A stretch of DNA of 64,000 nt from JAFAMB01 sp963775805 (GCA_963775805.1 CAVZKG010000001.1:1178001-1242000), one strand, 5' to 3'. Shown: positions 9,074 through 18,227, counted from the stretch's first letter. Made by a program: numbers and translations. The notes: generated by a model from the letters alone, not told the origin.

Positions 9074-9223
9074 GCCACAGGCGAGACGCCTATGATACTT
9101 TCGGCTTCGTGATTCTTGAGCGACGGCCCGAGTGGCATGCTTCAAACGCCTTAAATGGTGCTGCCCTCCAAAAGCACGAACGTTGCCGAGTCGAAAGTAT
9201 CATAGGCGTCTCGCCTGTGACCC
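9074..9223. repeat. REPIN-like inverted doublet 1
   Basis: Two REP-like arms of ~38-45 bases face each other: left arm 9074-9111 (CACAGGCGAGACGCCTATGA...), right arm 9174-9223 (...TCATAGGCGTCTCGCCTGTG). About 62 bases lie between. Each arm has its own short hairpin, AGGCG-AGA-CGCCT. The size and layout match REPINs mobilised by RAYT transposases, and RAYT genes are present in this window. Confidence 0.7.
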
Positions 9224-9304
9224 AAAGGCTCTTGGCAGATCCTCTCGCGAAGAGCATCAATCCGGGGGGCGCAGGCACGTCGAGTTTTCACTGATAGATC
9301 CCCA
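9123..9304 (+). repeat. Direct repeat, copy 2
   Basis: Second copy of the segment at 8861-9043, including a short open remnant of the amylase tail and the right arm of the REPIN doublet. It is followed at once by the small-protein cassette leader. Confidence 0.8.
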
Positions 9305-9306
9305 GT

Positions 9307-9390
9307 TCCACAAACTTTGAAACTCGCGGGTCCCGTTTCCGTTTGTACGTCGTAAAGGAACCTCCGGTCCGACAACCGGAGCCACCGATG
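9307..9390 (+). promoter_or_regulatory. Leader repeat B, copy 1
   Basis: Conserved leader found at about 9307, 17877, 20438 and 35729, always before small-protein or TIR genes. The constant part is TTTGAAACTCGCGGGTCCCG then TTTCCGTTTGTACGTCGTAA then AGGAACCTCCGG. Here it ends in a 7-bp stem hairpin, CTCCGGT-CCGACA-ACCGGAG. Role as promoter or RNA leader is inferred from repeated position. Confidence 0.5.
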
Positions 9391-9397
9391 AATACTC

Positions 9398-9592
9398 ATG
9401 AAAACAGTTTACATACCGAATACCGGACCCAATTCACTCGTGCGGTTTCGCTTCCCGATCTTCCACAAAGCCACGGCACTATTCAATCCAAACCGCCAAG
9501 CCAGAACCCTTTCTGCGGCACCCACTCGGGTTACTTTTGAGACTCAATCCCCCGGGCGCTCAACTTCAATTCGTGTCGCTGATCCTACGTGA
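9398..9592 (+). pseudogene. Cassette ORF 1, copy 1, frameshifted
   Basis: Homologue of the 76-residue frame at 17997-18227 (start MKTVYIPNTGPN). It is in register until a run of five Cs at about 9549, where the other copy has four. The extra base changes the reading frame, and the product ends early with a different tail (64 residues). In the other copy this frame overlaps the next gene by GTGA; here that coupling is lost. No domain is recognised. Confidence 0.5.
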
Positions 9593-9625
9593 ATTCCAAT
9601 ACTCAGATCAACCGGAGTCAGCCCG

Positions 9626-9919
9626 GTGAACACAACAACTTACCCAATAAAATCGGCCAACCCTTTCCAACCTCGCGTCATCTTCGCAACCATAGTGACG
9701 CAGGGACTCGGCTTCTGCCTCCTCGGTTTCTATATCGCGTTGCGCGGCGACGGTTATCCGGAACATTGGATTCCTTCCGTCCTCGCGATCACTGTTGGCG
9801 TTGGTTTCTTAGCCTCCTCACCCCTCAGCCGGCGGTGCTGCAATAATCATCGGCGTAAGTCAGGAGCGGAACACTCAGTCCCTCTGTCCTCCAGCGTTCC
9901 GACACGCTCACGCTACTAG
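9626..9919 (+). CDS. Small membrane protein of repeated cassette, copy 1
   Basis: A 97-residue protein beginning at GTG, with two hydrophobic segments: VIFATIVTQGLGFCLLGFYIA (~15-35) and IPSVLAITVGVGFLASS (~48-65). A basic, Ser-rich tail follows. Two further copies lie at 18224 and 35807 with ~85-90% identity. It is an inner-membrane two-helix hairpin by appearance; function unknown. Conservation of the membrane part between copies supports real coding. It is preceded by leader repeat B and the frameshifted ORF 1. Confidence 0.6.
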   Translation: MNTTTYPIKSANPFQPRVIFATIVTQGLGFCLLGFYIALRGDGYPEHWIPSVLAITVGVGFLASSPLSRRCCNNHRRKSGAEHSVPLSSSVPTRSRY

Positions 9920-10148
9920 ATTAAATCGTCTCGTGAGTGTCGATATTTATCATTTCTATTTGAAACCGTCTCTATCTTCGGATGATCCAAACTTTCAAAA
10001 TCAATGATATAATAATTGCTCTTAAAATTACCGTTCGTTAGCTTGACGGCTTGGCGCACAGAAAATCTTACGGGAGAGATTCATCCCTTATCTCCTGACT
10101 GTCGCGAGCCCTTTTCCGCTTCTGGAGTCGACCGGTTTATAAGCGACA
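9920..10148. other. AT-rich gap, no gene seen
   Basis: About 230 bases without a supported gene. The AT-rich part at 9940-10040 could hold the promoter of the next two genes, but I cannot name a clear -35/-10 pair. Confidence 0.3.
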
Positions 10149-10835
10149 GTGCCGATTGTTGCTACGATTCCAAACCTTACAGCCAGATGTATTGACTTTC
10201 CCTCTTTTTTAGGTCTACAAAACGTTCACATGCATTTTGAGAAAAGCGGAGGCTTGGGCAAGCCCGGAATTTCCAGCTTCTGTAGCGCATCTCCTGCAAA
10301 GAGAAGCGGCGTTTTGCTATTCACATTGGCCGGGCTGGCACTCCGATCACTCGCCGAGGATGTGGAAGTACCGGACTATTTCTCATCGACAAGAAGCCCG
10401 GAGAAATCCCCGAGCCCAAGCCAGGTTGGCCAACAATTGACTGAGAGCGATGCAGAGACCCTCATCGATCATGCTGACGACGCACTTACGAAACTAGCTG
10501 GGGGCGACATTTCCGCTGCGTATTTGTTTGCGTCAATCTTCGGACAAACCGTCGATTATTACGACGAGGGACAGAAAACTCCGAGTCAAATCGTTTCTGA
10601 CAAAGTGGCTATTTTTCGAAATTATCGGAGCTATTTCTCGCAGCGTGTTGGAGAGCTCGTGCTAAGCGACACCGAATCACCGGAATTAAAATGGGTCAGT
10701 TTCAGTTATCGGTACGAGATTGTGAAAAGGTCGGGCGGAGTGCTTCGCGGAGTGGCTGATGCTCGATGGGCACTCTTACAGGTCGGTGGAAAGCTTTTGG
10801 TAGTTGCCACCCGAGAAACGGTTCATAGGCGATAG
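10149..10835 (+). CDS. Hypothetical exported protein, NTF2-like C-terminus
   Basis: A 228-residue frame from GTG; an ATG at 10230 is an alternative start. A hydrophobic stretch, GVLLFTLAGLAL, followed by a possible cleavage region (RSLAED) suggests export or a membrane anchor. The C-terminal ~125 residues have helices, then strands ending in WALLQVGGKLLVVATRE, reminiscent of NTF2-like folds where the last strands close a cone. This fold call is by pattern only. The next gene begins 31 bases after the stop in the same direction, so the two may form an operon. Confidence 0.6.
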   Translation: MPIVATIPNLTARCIDFPSFLGLQNVHMHFEKSGGLGKPGISSFCSASPAKRSGVLLFTLAGLALRSLAEDVEVPDYFSSTRSPEKSPSPSQVGQQLTESDAETLIDHADDALTKLAGGDISAAYLFASIFGQTVDYYDEGQKTPSQIVSDKVAIFRNYRSYFSQRVGELVLSDTESPELKWVSFSYRYEIVKRSGGVLRGVADARWALLQVGGKLLVVATRETVHRR

Positions 10836-10866
10836 TTTTGACCGTCCTTACCCGATAAAAAATAAT

Positions 10867-11769
10867 ATGAAGCTTTTGCGCTTTTGGACGTCAGTGCTGA
10901 TAGTTTCGCTCAATCTTTTGAGGTGCTTAATGGCCCAAACGCCGGCCGAAGTACGCCAGGCATTTGTTAACTTGCGATCAGATCACATTAAGCATAATTG
11001 CGGTCGGGCCACCGATTGGCTTTACGCTCATCGCGATGCGGTCAAGGACGCGATGATTCAGGAACTTTATTTAACGGACCGCCAGGGAAGGGATGCGTTG
11101 CTCCACGTTCTCTTCAACACAAGCTCGTTTGTTCCAGATGATAGATTTCGCCGCTTTGTAATGGCACGCCTTCCCGAAGAGGACACGGCGGTGAGAAAAG
11201 GGGATATTGAAACTGGCTATGATCCAGAAACCGGGGAAGCCACTGGAAGCGTCGCAGCACATTGGGAAGCCTGGGACTACATAGATAGTCATTTCAATTC
11301 CTTTGAGACACTTCTCAAGGATCAGATTTCGCATTCGAATAGTATGTTCGTTTTGTGGGGCGCAACCTTTATACTCGCCAAGCATCGTGCGCTGCAGGAA
11401 AGTCTTGATCTTTACGACGAGGGTGTCATGCGACGTATTGCCTCTAACCTCAGGAACGATGACATACCTTACAACGGCGGCCAGGCGGTCCGCACTTTTC
11501 TCTTGCTTGGGAAATTCAGCATTCCCACATTGCAGCACTCAGCACGCGATTCCGATAACCAAATGGCGAGCTTGTCCAGGGCATTAATCGATGCGATCCA
11601 ATACGGAAAGCACAACGCCTTTGGTTACATCAATGCTCAAGTCAATCAGTTAAACATGCCCCCTACGAGCAGTGAGACAGATTTCATACAGGAGCCAGAT
11701 TGGCTGAGCGATATCACTCAGAAATATGTTGATGCATTAGGAAATAATCCGAATCTACCATATCCCTAG
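10867..11769 (+). CDS. Secreted helical-repeat protein, unknown function
   Basis: A 300-residue protein with a classical signal peptide: MKLLRFW, then a hydrophobic core, then MAQ-TPAEV as the probable cleavage site. The frame opens earlier at 10804, but this ATG gives the signal peptide. The mature part is mostly helical with HEAT-like pairs (for example ALLHVLFNTSSF and AVRTFLLLGKFSIPTL). It is likely periplasmic. It follows the NTF2-like gene by 31 bases, and its stop lies convergent with the stop of the large STAND gene. Confidence 0.7.
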   Translation: MKLLRFWTSVLIVSLNLLRCLMAQTPAEVRQAFVNLRSDHIKHNCGRATDWLYAHRDAVKDAMIQELYLTDRQGRDALLHVLFNTSSFVPDDRFRRFVMARLPEEDTAVRKGDIETGYDPETGEATGSVAAHWEAWDYIDSHFNSFETLLKDQISHSNSMFVLWGATFILAKHRALQESLDLYDEGVMRRIASNLRNDDIPYNGGQAVRTFLLLGKFSIPTLQHSARDSDNQMASLSRALIDAIQYGKHNAFGYINAQVNQLNMPPTSSETDFIQEPDWLSDITQKYVDALGNNPNLPYP

Positions 11770-11836
11770 CGTAATCCGGGCGCCGCAGAAATATACTTCT
11801 TAGACGCAAGAATCTGAAAGAATTGATTTAGCTTAT

Positions 11837-14800
11837 TCACTTTGAATTCAAGCTTCTGCGGGCCGCATCTAACTTTTGTTCGAGAACCGGATTTCCTGAG
11901 GCCAAAACGGCGGCCTTGGATATGCTGGCCGCTGATCCCTCAGAGATCAGTGCGTCAATATACTCTGATAGCGACTGTGTGGATAACGGCGATACTTTTC
12001 GAGCCCCTGGATCCTGGCTTAGCCAATATCCCAATTGTGATGCCATGGTACGCCCCGGCTCGGGAAATTCTTTCTTCAACTTCAATACGGTTAGCAGTGC
12101 ATTTGGCTCTAACCTTCCCGCCTCACTGAGTCGGAGGGGCATCAGTCCGCGCGCAAGGTTGGCTAGCTCAAGACGGTCCTCTCTCGTGAACGGTGCATCC
12201 AAGTTCCACGCAAAAAGCCATCCGTCGTTCCCGGCCGTAACGAGAAGTTTTCCGTGAGAAAACGCAATTCCCGTTACCGAATCGCTGTGAGCGAGCCTTT
12301 CGCTCAGTTGGCGACCATTCGTAGCATCCCATACAAGCACTGTTCCGTCTTCACAGGCGGTAGCTAAGCGCCTTCCGTCCGGGCTGAACGCGACCTTCGA
12401 AATCGGCTCTGATTGACTATCGACGGAATGGCGTAGAGCACCAAAACGGGCGCGGCCAGTTTGTGGATCCCAAAGGATTGCCGATCCGTCGTCGGACGCA
12501 CTTGCAAGAACACTTCCATCTGGACTGAAGAGGCAGGCATTCACCCTTCTTGCATGGCGCATGGGCTCGGTCTCGATCGCTTTGTTGGTTCTGAGATCCC
12601 ACACTACGACTCTTCCATCGCTTAATCCCGCCGCCAACAGATTGCCATTTGGACTAACCGAGACATCGGTAACTTCGGATCCGGCAGACAAATTACCAAT
12701 GAGCGCACCATTATTCGCATCCCAAGTTTTAATTGTGCCATCCAGTGAGGAAGTAAGAAACCCACGATCGTTCGGCTCAAATGTGATGGCGGTGATTCTC
12801 GCCGAATGTCGCATAATGCCCCCGGTCGGTTTGCAATCCGGTACAGTCCAGAATTGAGCTATACCGTTTATTGTCGCGGTGGCGATGATAGTTCCGTGCG
12901 CATTGAAGGTTGCAGAATAGATGTCTCCATCCGTCTCGGACGTTATTCCAACGCTTTTCCGCATTCTCACATCCCAAACTGTCGCTCGATTGGCCGCAGC
13001 AGTAAGGAAATATCGGCCGTCCGGACTGAAGGCCGCAGCAACCACCGGCGCCCCCTGTGGCAGAGGGCCCCAGACTAAACGAGAGGTGGACAAATCCCAG
13101 AGACGAGCCTGTCCGTCCGCTGCGCCCGTGAGAGTCGTTTTCTCGTCCGGCGATAGTGCAATTGTCTGGACCGCCGCGCCCTGCGGCATCGCGTTCCCCA
13201 AAGGTGCCAAAGTTGGCGCTGCCCACATTCTGAGCAGTCCCGTGGAAGTCCCGATAAGAATCCGACCGTTAGGAGTGAAGGCAGCGCCCAGAATCTGATC
13301 TCTTTCGTCGATCGCCTCACCCATAGGCTCTCCTGAAGATGCCGACCAGACGCGCACTTTTCCATCGTCTGTCGCCGAAAGAAGTCGGTTTCCATCAGGG
13401 CTGAATGCAGCCCAGCTAACCTCGGAGGTTTGATGCAGGGAAACAGGCATCGTGAGATCGGCGTGCCATAAAAGTACATCTCGTCCCGAAATAGTCGCGA
13501 TACGATCCGAAGTTGGACTAAGCACGGCGTTATCAATTGGCCCGCCTCGAGGGGCCGATATATGGAGCAGTTGACCTGTCTGTGCGGACCACAATCGTGC
13601 AAATCCATCCCTGCATGTCGTTAGTACCATCTCTCCACTCGAATCAAACTGCGCAGTCGTCACAGCTGCAGAATGTCCGAGGTCAAACAATATTTGCACA
13701 TTCTGTGTATTCCAGATACGCGCCACGCTTCCGAAGGTGGCGACAATGCGAGTGGAGATAGTTGGGTGAAAGCAAATCGAATTAACTTCTGTTCCGTGTT
13801 GGAGCGGCTTGCCGATTGCATTGCCTGTCGTGGCATCCCACACTCGGACAGTCCGGTCGCGCGAACCAGTAGCCGCGTAATGAGAGTCTGCGCTGAACGC
13901 GACGCAGCCAATCGAATCTTGGTGCGAGAGCATATTTGTCGTCGGTTGACCAGTTCTCGCGTCCCAAATCCGAGCAGTCGCATCTCTGGACGCGGTAATA
14001 AAATGAGTCCCATCGGGAGAGAAGGCGCAACAAAGTACGATTTTCTTATGACCAGAGGGAATTTTGTCGAGGAACTTTCCGGTTTCGGTGTCCCAAACCC
14101 ACACCTCTCCATCGGGCAGGCCGACCGCGATACGCTTTCCTTGGGGTGAGAAACTGATCGCTGAGATATCTGAAGTCGGCGGTTGAAGTTGTCCCGGAGG
14201 GGATACGGCAAGTGGCCACGACCGTTGACATAACGCGAACCATAGTCGGTCGGCGGCCGACATCGATTCAGGGTCTTGCTCGACAGCTCTAGCGAGAAAG
14301 GCAATTGCCGCGGAAGCATTCCCATTCCCAAAAAGCTCTTCCGCGCGCGACACGTCAGAACGCGCCAGCGCCTGTCGAGCGTTACGTTCTGATAGGTTCG
14401 CCCAAACTGCAAGCACGCCGAACAGAACGACTACTGAGACGGCTGTGCCGAAAAATGCGGCTAACCGGATCGCACGCTTTCGTTTCGATAGTCTAATATA
14501 GTCCGCCTCAAAGGGCTGCAGCGTTTCCGGTTCCACGCGGAAGACCTCGCGCGCCTCGGCCAGAGGAAGGTTACTGGCTAGTCGGCGAGGATTTCTATTG
14601 TCCCGATCCCATTCCGCAGCGGCAATGGCAAAACGTGCACGAAGTCTCAAAAAATCGATTTCATGCTCCAGCAAACTGCGCAAACGGCCCCATTCGTTTA
14701 ACAAGGCCTCATGGGCGACGCTCACCACCTCGTTTTTTGCGTCGTCGCTATAGGCGATAAGTAGCCGAGCATCCAAAAAGCGTTTGATTACCTCCTCAGC

Positions 14801-16633
14801 ACCGGTCTCTATTCCCTTAAGCGCTTCTCGCCGAACGATCCGACGGGAAAAGTGCTCTTGTGATCCCGGCAACTTGCGAAATTCAGAGTCGAGGGTCGTG
14901 AGGTTCTTGAAGACCCTGGGAAAGGACGCCTTGGCTTTTTCGGAAAGGTCCGCATAGGCGGCGTCGGCGACGTTGAGCAAGACGCCGCGCAGGCCTCCAT
15001 TTCCACCGCCAAGGCCATCATACGCCTCATGCGTCATTTGACGCGTTGATCCAGCAGCCTCAAACAACTGATCCAGTGTCAGCTCAAGTAAAGGCAAGGC
15101 CCCCCCGCCCCCCAGTGCTGAGTCTCGCAGCACATCATCCAAGCGCCCCTTTACCGGATGATCTTCAAACCTGACTCCGGCCGCCCGCGCCGGAAACCGA
15201 ATCATCTGGCTGAACTCATTGCTGTTCGGTGGGAGCAAGTGATATTGGCCCTTGCCTTTCAGCAGTTGAATCAAGTCTTCTGATTCTTCGCATTTGGAAA
15301 AAAAATCGCTACGTAATGTTCCTACAACCCAGACATAGGGTATTTTGCTGCGCACCAATGAGGCGATCGCTGCCAGGAAACGAGCTCGTTCAATTGCGGG
15401 AAACCGGTCTTCCAGAAGAAATAGCTCTTCCAATTGATCTAGTCCAAGAATGAGACGCAATTCTGAAAACTGGAGAGCGTCCAACAATCCCTCGACGTAC
15501 TCTGCATCGTGGGCTCTACCTTGGTCGCGCAATAGAACCGCTTGCTGGCGCAATTGCTGCCTTTCAGCCTGATGAGATTCCCTTGCTAACTGTTGCAAAG
15601 TGCCTGCCAGATACATTTCCAGACCTTCTGGATTATTCCGTAACCTTGCGCCCAATCCTTGGGATCCAGCCCCAACTTCCAAAATCTCAGGAATTGCCTC
15701 AGGTCCAGAAAGTGCACTTGCAAGTCCTTCGAAGAGATCGCCGGAGCTCTGCGAAGGCTGGAAAACTGCCCGTCTCCAAGCTCCGAATCGCTCAAGTCCG
15801 CCATTGACCAGGGCCGGAATGACACCGGCCCGCAGAAGAGACGACTTGCCGCTGCCGCTTCCCCCAAATATCACGACGAAGGGCGGCTTCCCTTGGCTCA
15901 CATGATCCCTTAGTTGGCCAATTACTTCGTCAATCGCTCTGGTCCGGCCAAAGAAAACCGCAGCGTGTTCAAACTCGAAAACTTTGAACCCGCGGTACGG
16001 TGAACCTTCCACCCATCTCGGAGCTTGTTCTGCTAGAGCTGTCTCCTGTGCATCCTTCCCCCCAATATCAACAATCGTCTTACGGAGATGCTCCTCGAGG
16101 AGCTCTTCAAATTCGGCCGTATTCTGGTATCCGCGGAAAGCCGCTTTGAATGTGCCGCCGTCGGTCAGGTCGGTAAACCAATGCTCGATGAATCGTTGTA
16201 GACTATCCCACTGACGCTTACGCTCCTCGAAAACTTCTGGCGGTTCAGCGGGAATCAAGGGAGTTTCCTCACGTCGGTAAATCAAAAGTCTGGGTGTCTT
16301 CGTTGCTGACGTTCGATAACTTTCAAGAGCCGTCTCAAACTCGTATTCACTTCCTGACAAATACGGCCGACCGTCGGATCGAAGATGGGAACTGTGCAGC
16401 CTCGTCCCAAGCCGTGACCACAGGATTCCGACAAAAACATCAAACTCTGCAGGGGGCGGAATCTGGTTTTGAAAATCGGACCCGGCATGCATCGGTTCGT
16501 GTTCCCAGAAATATCCTTGCACGCCGAGGCGACCCGCGAATTGAGCTTCGAGTCGCGTCAACACCTTTGCTGTTACTTGGCGCTCTTGCCGGACGTCGCC
16601 TGGACTACTGACAAAGATTCTGACTGTCTTCAT
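11837..16633 (-). CDS. DUF4062-STAND NTPase-WD40 protein (NLR-like)
   Basis: A 1598-residue signalling NTPase. Residues 1-190: DUF4062, starting KTVRIFVSSPGDVRQER. Residues 210-620: nSTAND-type P-loop NTPase, with Walker A GGSGSGKSS at 257-265, Walker B LILGLDQLEELF ending ~405, and the SVAHEALLNEW helix near 638. Residues 721-746: one transmembrane segment. From ~820: about 16 WD40 blades (many DG.V.VWD ends), probably two propellers. STAND proteins of this plan usually sense a ligand with the repeats and then activate an N-terminal effector; some are anti-phage. The effector activity of DUF4062 here is unknown. The gene is intact and alone on its strand. Confidence 0.92.
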   Translation of the reverse strand: MKTVRIFVSSPGDVRQERQVTAKVLTRLEAQFAGRLGVQGYFWEHEPMHAGSDFQNQIPPPAEFDVFVGILWSRLGTRLHSSHLRSDGRPYLSGSEYEFETALESYRTSATKTPRLLIYRREETPLIPAEPPEVFEERKRQWDSLQRFIEHWFTDLTDGGTFKAAFRGYQNTAEFEELLEEHLRKTIVDIGGKDAQETALAEQAPRWVEGSPYRGFKVFEFEHAAVFFGRTRAIDEVIGQLRDHVSQGKPPFVVIFGGSGSGKSSLLRAGVIPALVNGGLERFGAWRRAVFQPSQSSGDLFEGLASALSGPEAIPEILEVGAGSQGLGARLRNNPEGLEMYLAGTLQQLARESHQAERQQLRQQAVLLRDQGRAHDAEYVEGLLDALQFSELRLILGLDQLEELFLLEDRFPAIERARFLAAIASLVRSKIPYVWVVGTLRSDFFSKCEESEDLIQLLKGKGQYHLLPPNSNEFSQMIRFPARAAGVRFEDHPVKGRLDDVLRDSALGGGGALPLLELTLDQLFEAAGSTRQMTHEAYDGLGGGNGGLRGVLLNVADAAYADLSEKAKASFPRVFKNLTTLDSEFRKLPGSQEHFSRRIVRREALKGIETGAEEVIKRFLDARLLIAYSDDAKNEVVSVAHEALLNEWGRLRSLLEHEIDFLRLRARFAIAAAEWDRDNRNPRRLASNLPLAEAREVFRVEPETLQPFEADYIRLSKRKRAIRLAAFFGTAVSVVVLFGVLAVWANLSERNARQALARSDVSRAEELFGNGNASAAIAFLARAVEQDPESMSAADRLWFALCQRSWPLAVSPPGQLQPPTSDISAISFSPQGKRIAVGLPDGEVWVWDTETGKFLDKIPSGHKKIVLCCAFSPDGTHFITASRDATARIWDARTGQPTTNMLSHQDSIGCVAFSADSHYAATGSRDRTVRVWDATTGNAIGKPLQHGTEVNSICFHPTISTRIVATFGSVARIWNTQNVQILFDLGHSAAVTTAQFDSSGEMVLTTCRDGFARLWSAQTGQLLHISAPRGGPIDNAVLSPTSDRIATISGRDVLLWHADLTMPVSLHQTSEVSWAAFSPDGNRLLSATDDGKVRVWSASSGEPMGEAIDERDQILGAAFTPNGRILIGTSTGLLRMWAAPTLAPLGNAMPQGAAVQTIALSPDEKTTLTGAADGQARLWDLSTSRLVWGPLPQGAPVVAAAFSPDGRYFLTAAANRATVWDVRMRKSVGITSETDGDIYSATFNAHGTIIATATINGIAQFWTVPDCKPTGGIMRHSARITAITFEPNDRGFLTSSLDGTIKTWDANNGALIGNLSAGSEVTDVSVSPNGNLLAAGLSDGRVVVWDLRTNKAIETEPMRHARRVNACLFSPDGSVLASASDDGSAILWDPQTGRARFGALRHSVDSQSEPISKVAFSPDGRRLATACEDGTVLVWDATNGRQLSERLAHSDSVTGIAFSHGKLLVTAGNDGWLFAWNLDAPFTREDRLELANLARGLMPLRLSEAGRLEPNALLTVLKLKKEFPEPGRTMASQLGYWLSQDPGARKVSPLSTQSLSEYIDALISEGSAASISKAAVLASGNPVLEQKLDAARRSLNSK

Positions 16634-16780
16634 CGGACGAAAGTGAGAGTTGAACGCCAGTCATGCGTGGATTGAATGACGCTGATTCCACTGGTATTTA
16701 GAATCATCGCAGGGAGCAATATTTAAGTACCGGAGCGGCTAAACAAACTTTCTTCCTTGTTTGCTTCCAAGACAAATGGC

Positions 16781-16806
16781 CGACCCAGTGATTCATCACC
16801 GGGTCG
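16781..16806. terminator. Hairpin downstream of decayed secreted-protein gene
   Basis: Arms CGACCCAGTGAT and ATCACCGGGTCG pair with one mismatch. It is the counterpart of the perfect hairpin at 34446-34471 in the duplicate segment. The short loop and the position after the leftward gene suggest a terminator. Confidence 0.5.
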
Positions 16807-17025
16807 TTATCGCTGTTGTCGATCCCCATTGCCCAGGGTCGTATCTCCGAGGAGATCGCGTCCCCACTGATCTGATCGATGTGGACTCATATAGAGCTGG
16901 TCCACGGTATATCCAGTGTCATTCTCGAAGGTGAGAAAGACTCCCCCCTGGTATTGTCTGCCTCGCCCCTGCATGAGAGCAAAGACCGCCATCAACACGG
17001 CACATAGAAGTGTCAAATTCTTCGT
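16807..17025 (-). pseudogene. Decayed copy of the small secreted protein gene
   Basis: About 87% identical to the first part of 34539-34919. The start codon equivalent at 17025 is ACG instead of ATG. An internal deletion of roughly 230 bases removes the second half of the protein: the sequence jumps from the conserved LLGDTTLGNGD region straight to the downstream hairpin. Both lesions are visible by comparison. The remaining frame could only restart at an internal ATG, which would lack most of the signal peptide. Confidence 0.75.
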
Positions 17026-17348
17026 AGTCAGTTTTTAGTTTGTCTTGTCATTTCTTGACCGGTACTACGTGGAGCAACGGCGAGACCGGTGTTCACTAAG
17101 TACAAACAAAGTTTGATCCACAGGTTTCACCGGTTTGCACAATTTGCAGTGACTCGGTAGAACTCGGATACTTCGGGCAGGCTTCTTGTCCGAAAGAACG
17201 ATTGAGATCGACCACAATCCCCAGGTCGCGATCGCAAAGAACGGATCAAAATCCACCCTGAAACTCGGTCTTCTTAGTTTGTTTATAAATTGTGAGCGCC
17301 GATTGATTCGGCTGAAACAAAGAAAAAACAACTCAACACCACACGACT

Positions 17349-17384
17349 ATGCCGACCGCCCACTTACTTGTGCCGAAGCGGTGA
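17349..17384 (+). pseudogene. Deleted remnant of the 101-residue cassette gene
   Basis: Reads MPTAHLLVP then KR-stop. The duplicate at 35245-35550 starts MSTAHLLVP and continues for 101 residues. Here ~275 bases are missing between two GCCG-like sites; sequence identity resumes at GGTGAAGTTTGATGCAAAGAA. A clear deletion derivative. Confidence 0.6.
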
Positions 17385-17779
17385 AGTTTGATGCAAAGAA
17401 TGAGCTCAACGGGTAGGCACGTGCTCCGCCGATTGTCGCTTCGATCTTAGCCCGTGACCGAACTCGACTAGCGGGCGGGCTGGATTGGACGTCGACGCGG
17501 AGAAAACTTCAGAGCGTTAGGAAGTTTGACGTAGAATAGGCGTCTCGCCTGTTCATTCCGGGGAACGGCTCACATAGCGCAACCGAGCGATTTCGTCGGG
17601 ATGCATCCCCAATTTAGACAGGTGCCCCCTGCCCGCTCCAAGAACAGCGTTTCGGCGTTAGCGATCTTAAGCCTGCGCTCAACAATTGGCAGTAGCCTTA
17701 TTCAGCTAAGCTAAAGAACTCTCCGATAGGGATATTGAGTCCGGTCAGAGTGTCGCAGTCTATCGACTTTCGGAAGACC
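17385..17779. other. Gene-free segment with a REP-like arm
   Basis: No gene supported. At 17531-17560 the sequence AATAGGCGTCTCGCCTGTTC matches the core of the REP arms at 8.9-9.2 and 63 kb, without a partner arm. About 250 bases here have no counterpart in the duplicate at 35.5 kb. Confidence 0.45.
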
Positions 17780-17945
17780 GAATTTCTCTCACCTCTTCGA
17801 TCAGGCAGCGGCTTCACAAAAGCAATCCCCCTGTCTTCACATCACGCGCCCATCTGTGAAACAAATCGTTTCCATAAACTTTGAAACTCGCGGGTCCCGT
17901 TTCCGTTTGTACGTCGTAAAGGAACCTCCGGTCTGACAACCGGCA
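17780..17945 (+). promoter_or_regulatory. Leader repeat B, copy 2
   Basis: Longest form of the leader: it begins with a CTCTTCGATCAGGCAGC block, continues through TCACATCACGCGCCCATCTG, and ends in the constant TTTGAAACTCGCGGGTCCCG part. The terminal hairpin is shortened (CCGGT-CTGACA-ACCGG). It precedes the coupled small-gene pair. Confidence 0.5.
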
Positions 17946-17996
17946 CCACTGATAAATCCTCGCTCCGGGAGAACCCGGCCAACCTGACCAATACAC

Positions 17997-18227
17997 ATGA
18001 AAACAGTTCACAAACCGAATGCCGGGCCCAATCCTCTCGTGCGGTTTCGCTTCCCAACGTTCCACAAAGCCACGGCACTATTCAATCCGAACCGCCAAGC
18101 CCGAGCCCTTTCCGTGTCGCCCTCTCGAGTTACGTTCGAGATTCAATCCCCGGGCGCCCAACTTCAATTCGTATCGCTGATCCTAAGTGAATTCCAATAC
18201 TCAGATCAACCGGAGTCAGCCCGGTGA
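17997..18227 (+). CDS. Cassette ORF 1, copy 2 (76 residues)
   Basis: Small basic protein, MKTVHKPNAGPNPLVRFRFP..., no transmembrane segment, no known family. Its stop overlaps the GTG start of the next gene (GTGA, 18224-18227), the arrangement expected for translational coupling. The homologue at 9398 is frameshifted, and the copy near 35.8 kb lacks this frame entirely. That makes selection uncertain, so it may be a non-essential leader peptide. Confidence 0.45.
   Translation: MKTVHKPNAGPNPLVRFRFPTFHKATALFNPNRQARALSVSPSRVTFEIQSPGAQLQFVSLILSEFQYSDQPESAR

Noticed and set aside
13660..14412. Leftward 250-codon frame within the WD40 region
   Set aside because: It is a shifted frame of the same strand; the WD40 frame has clear repeats throughout, and this one has none.
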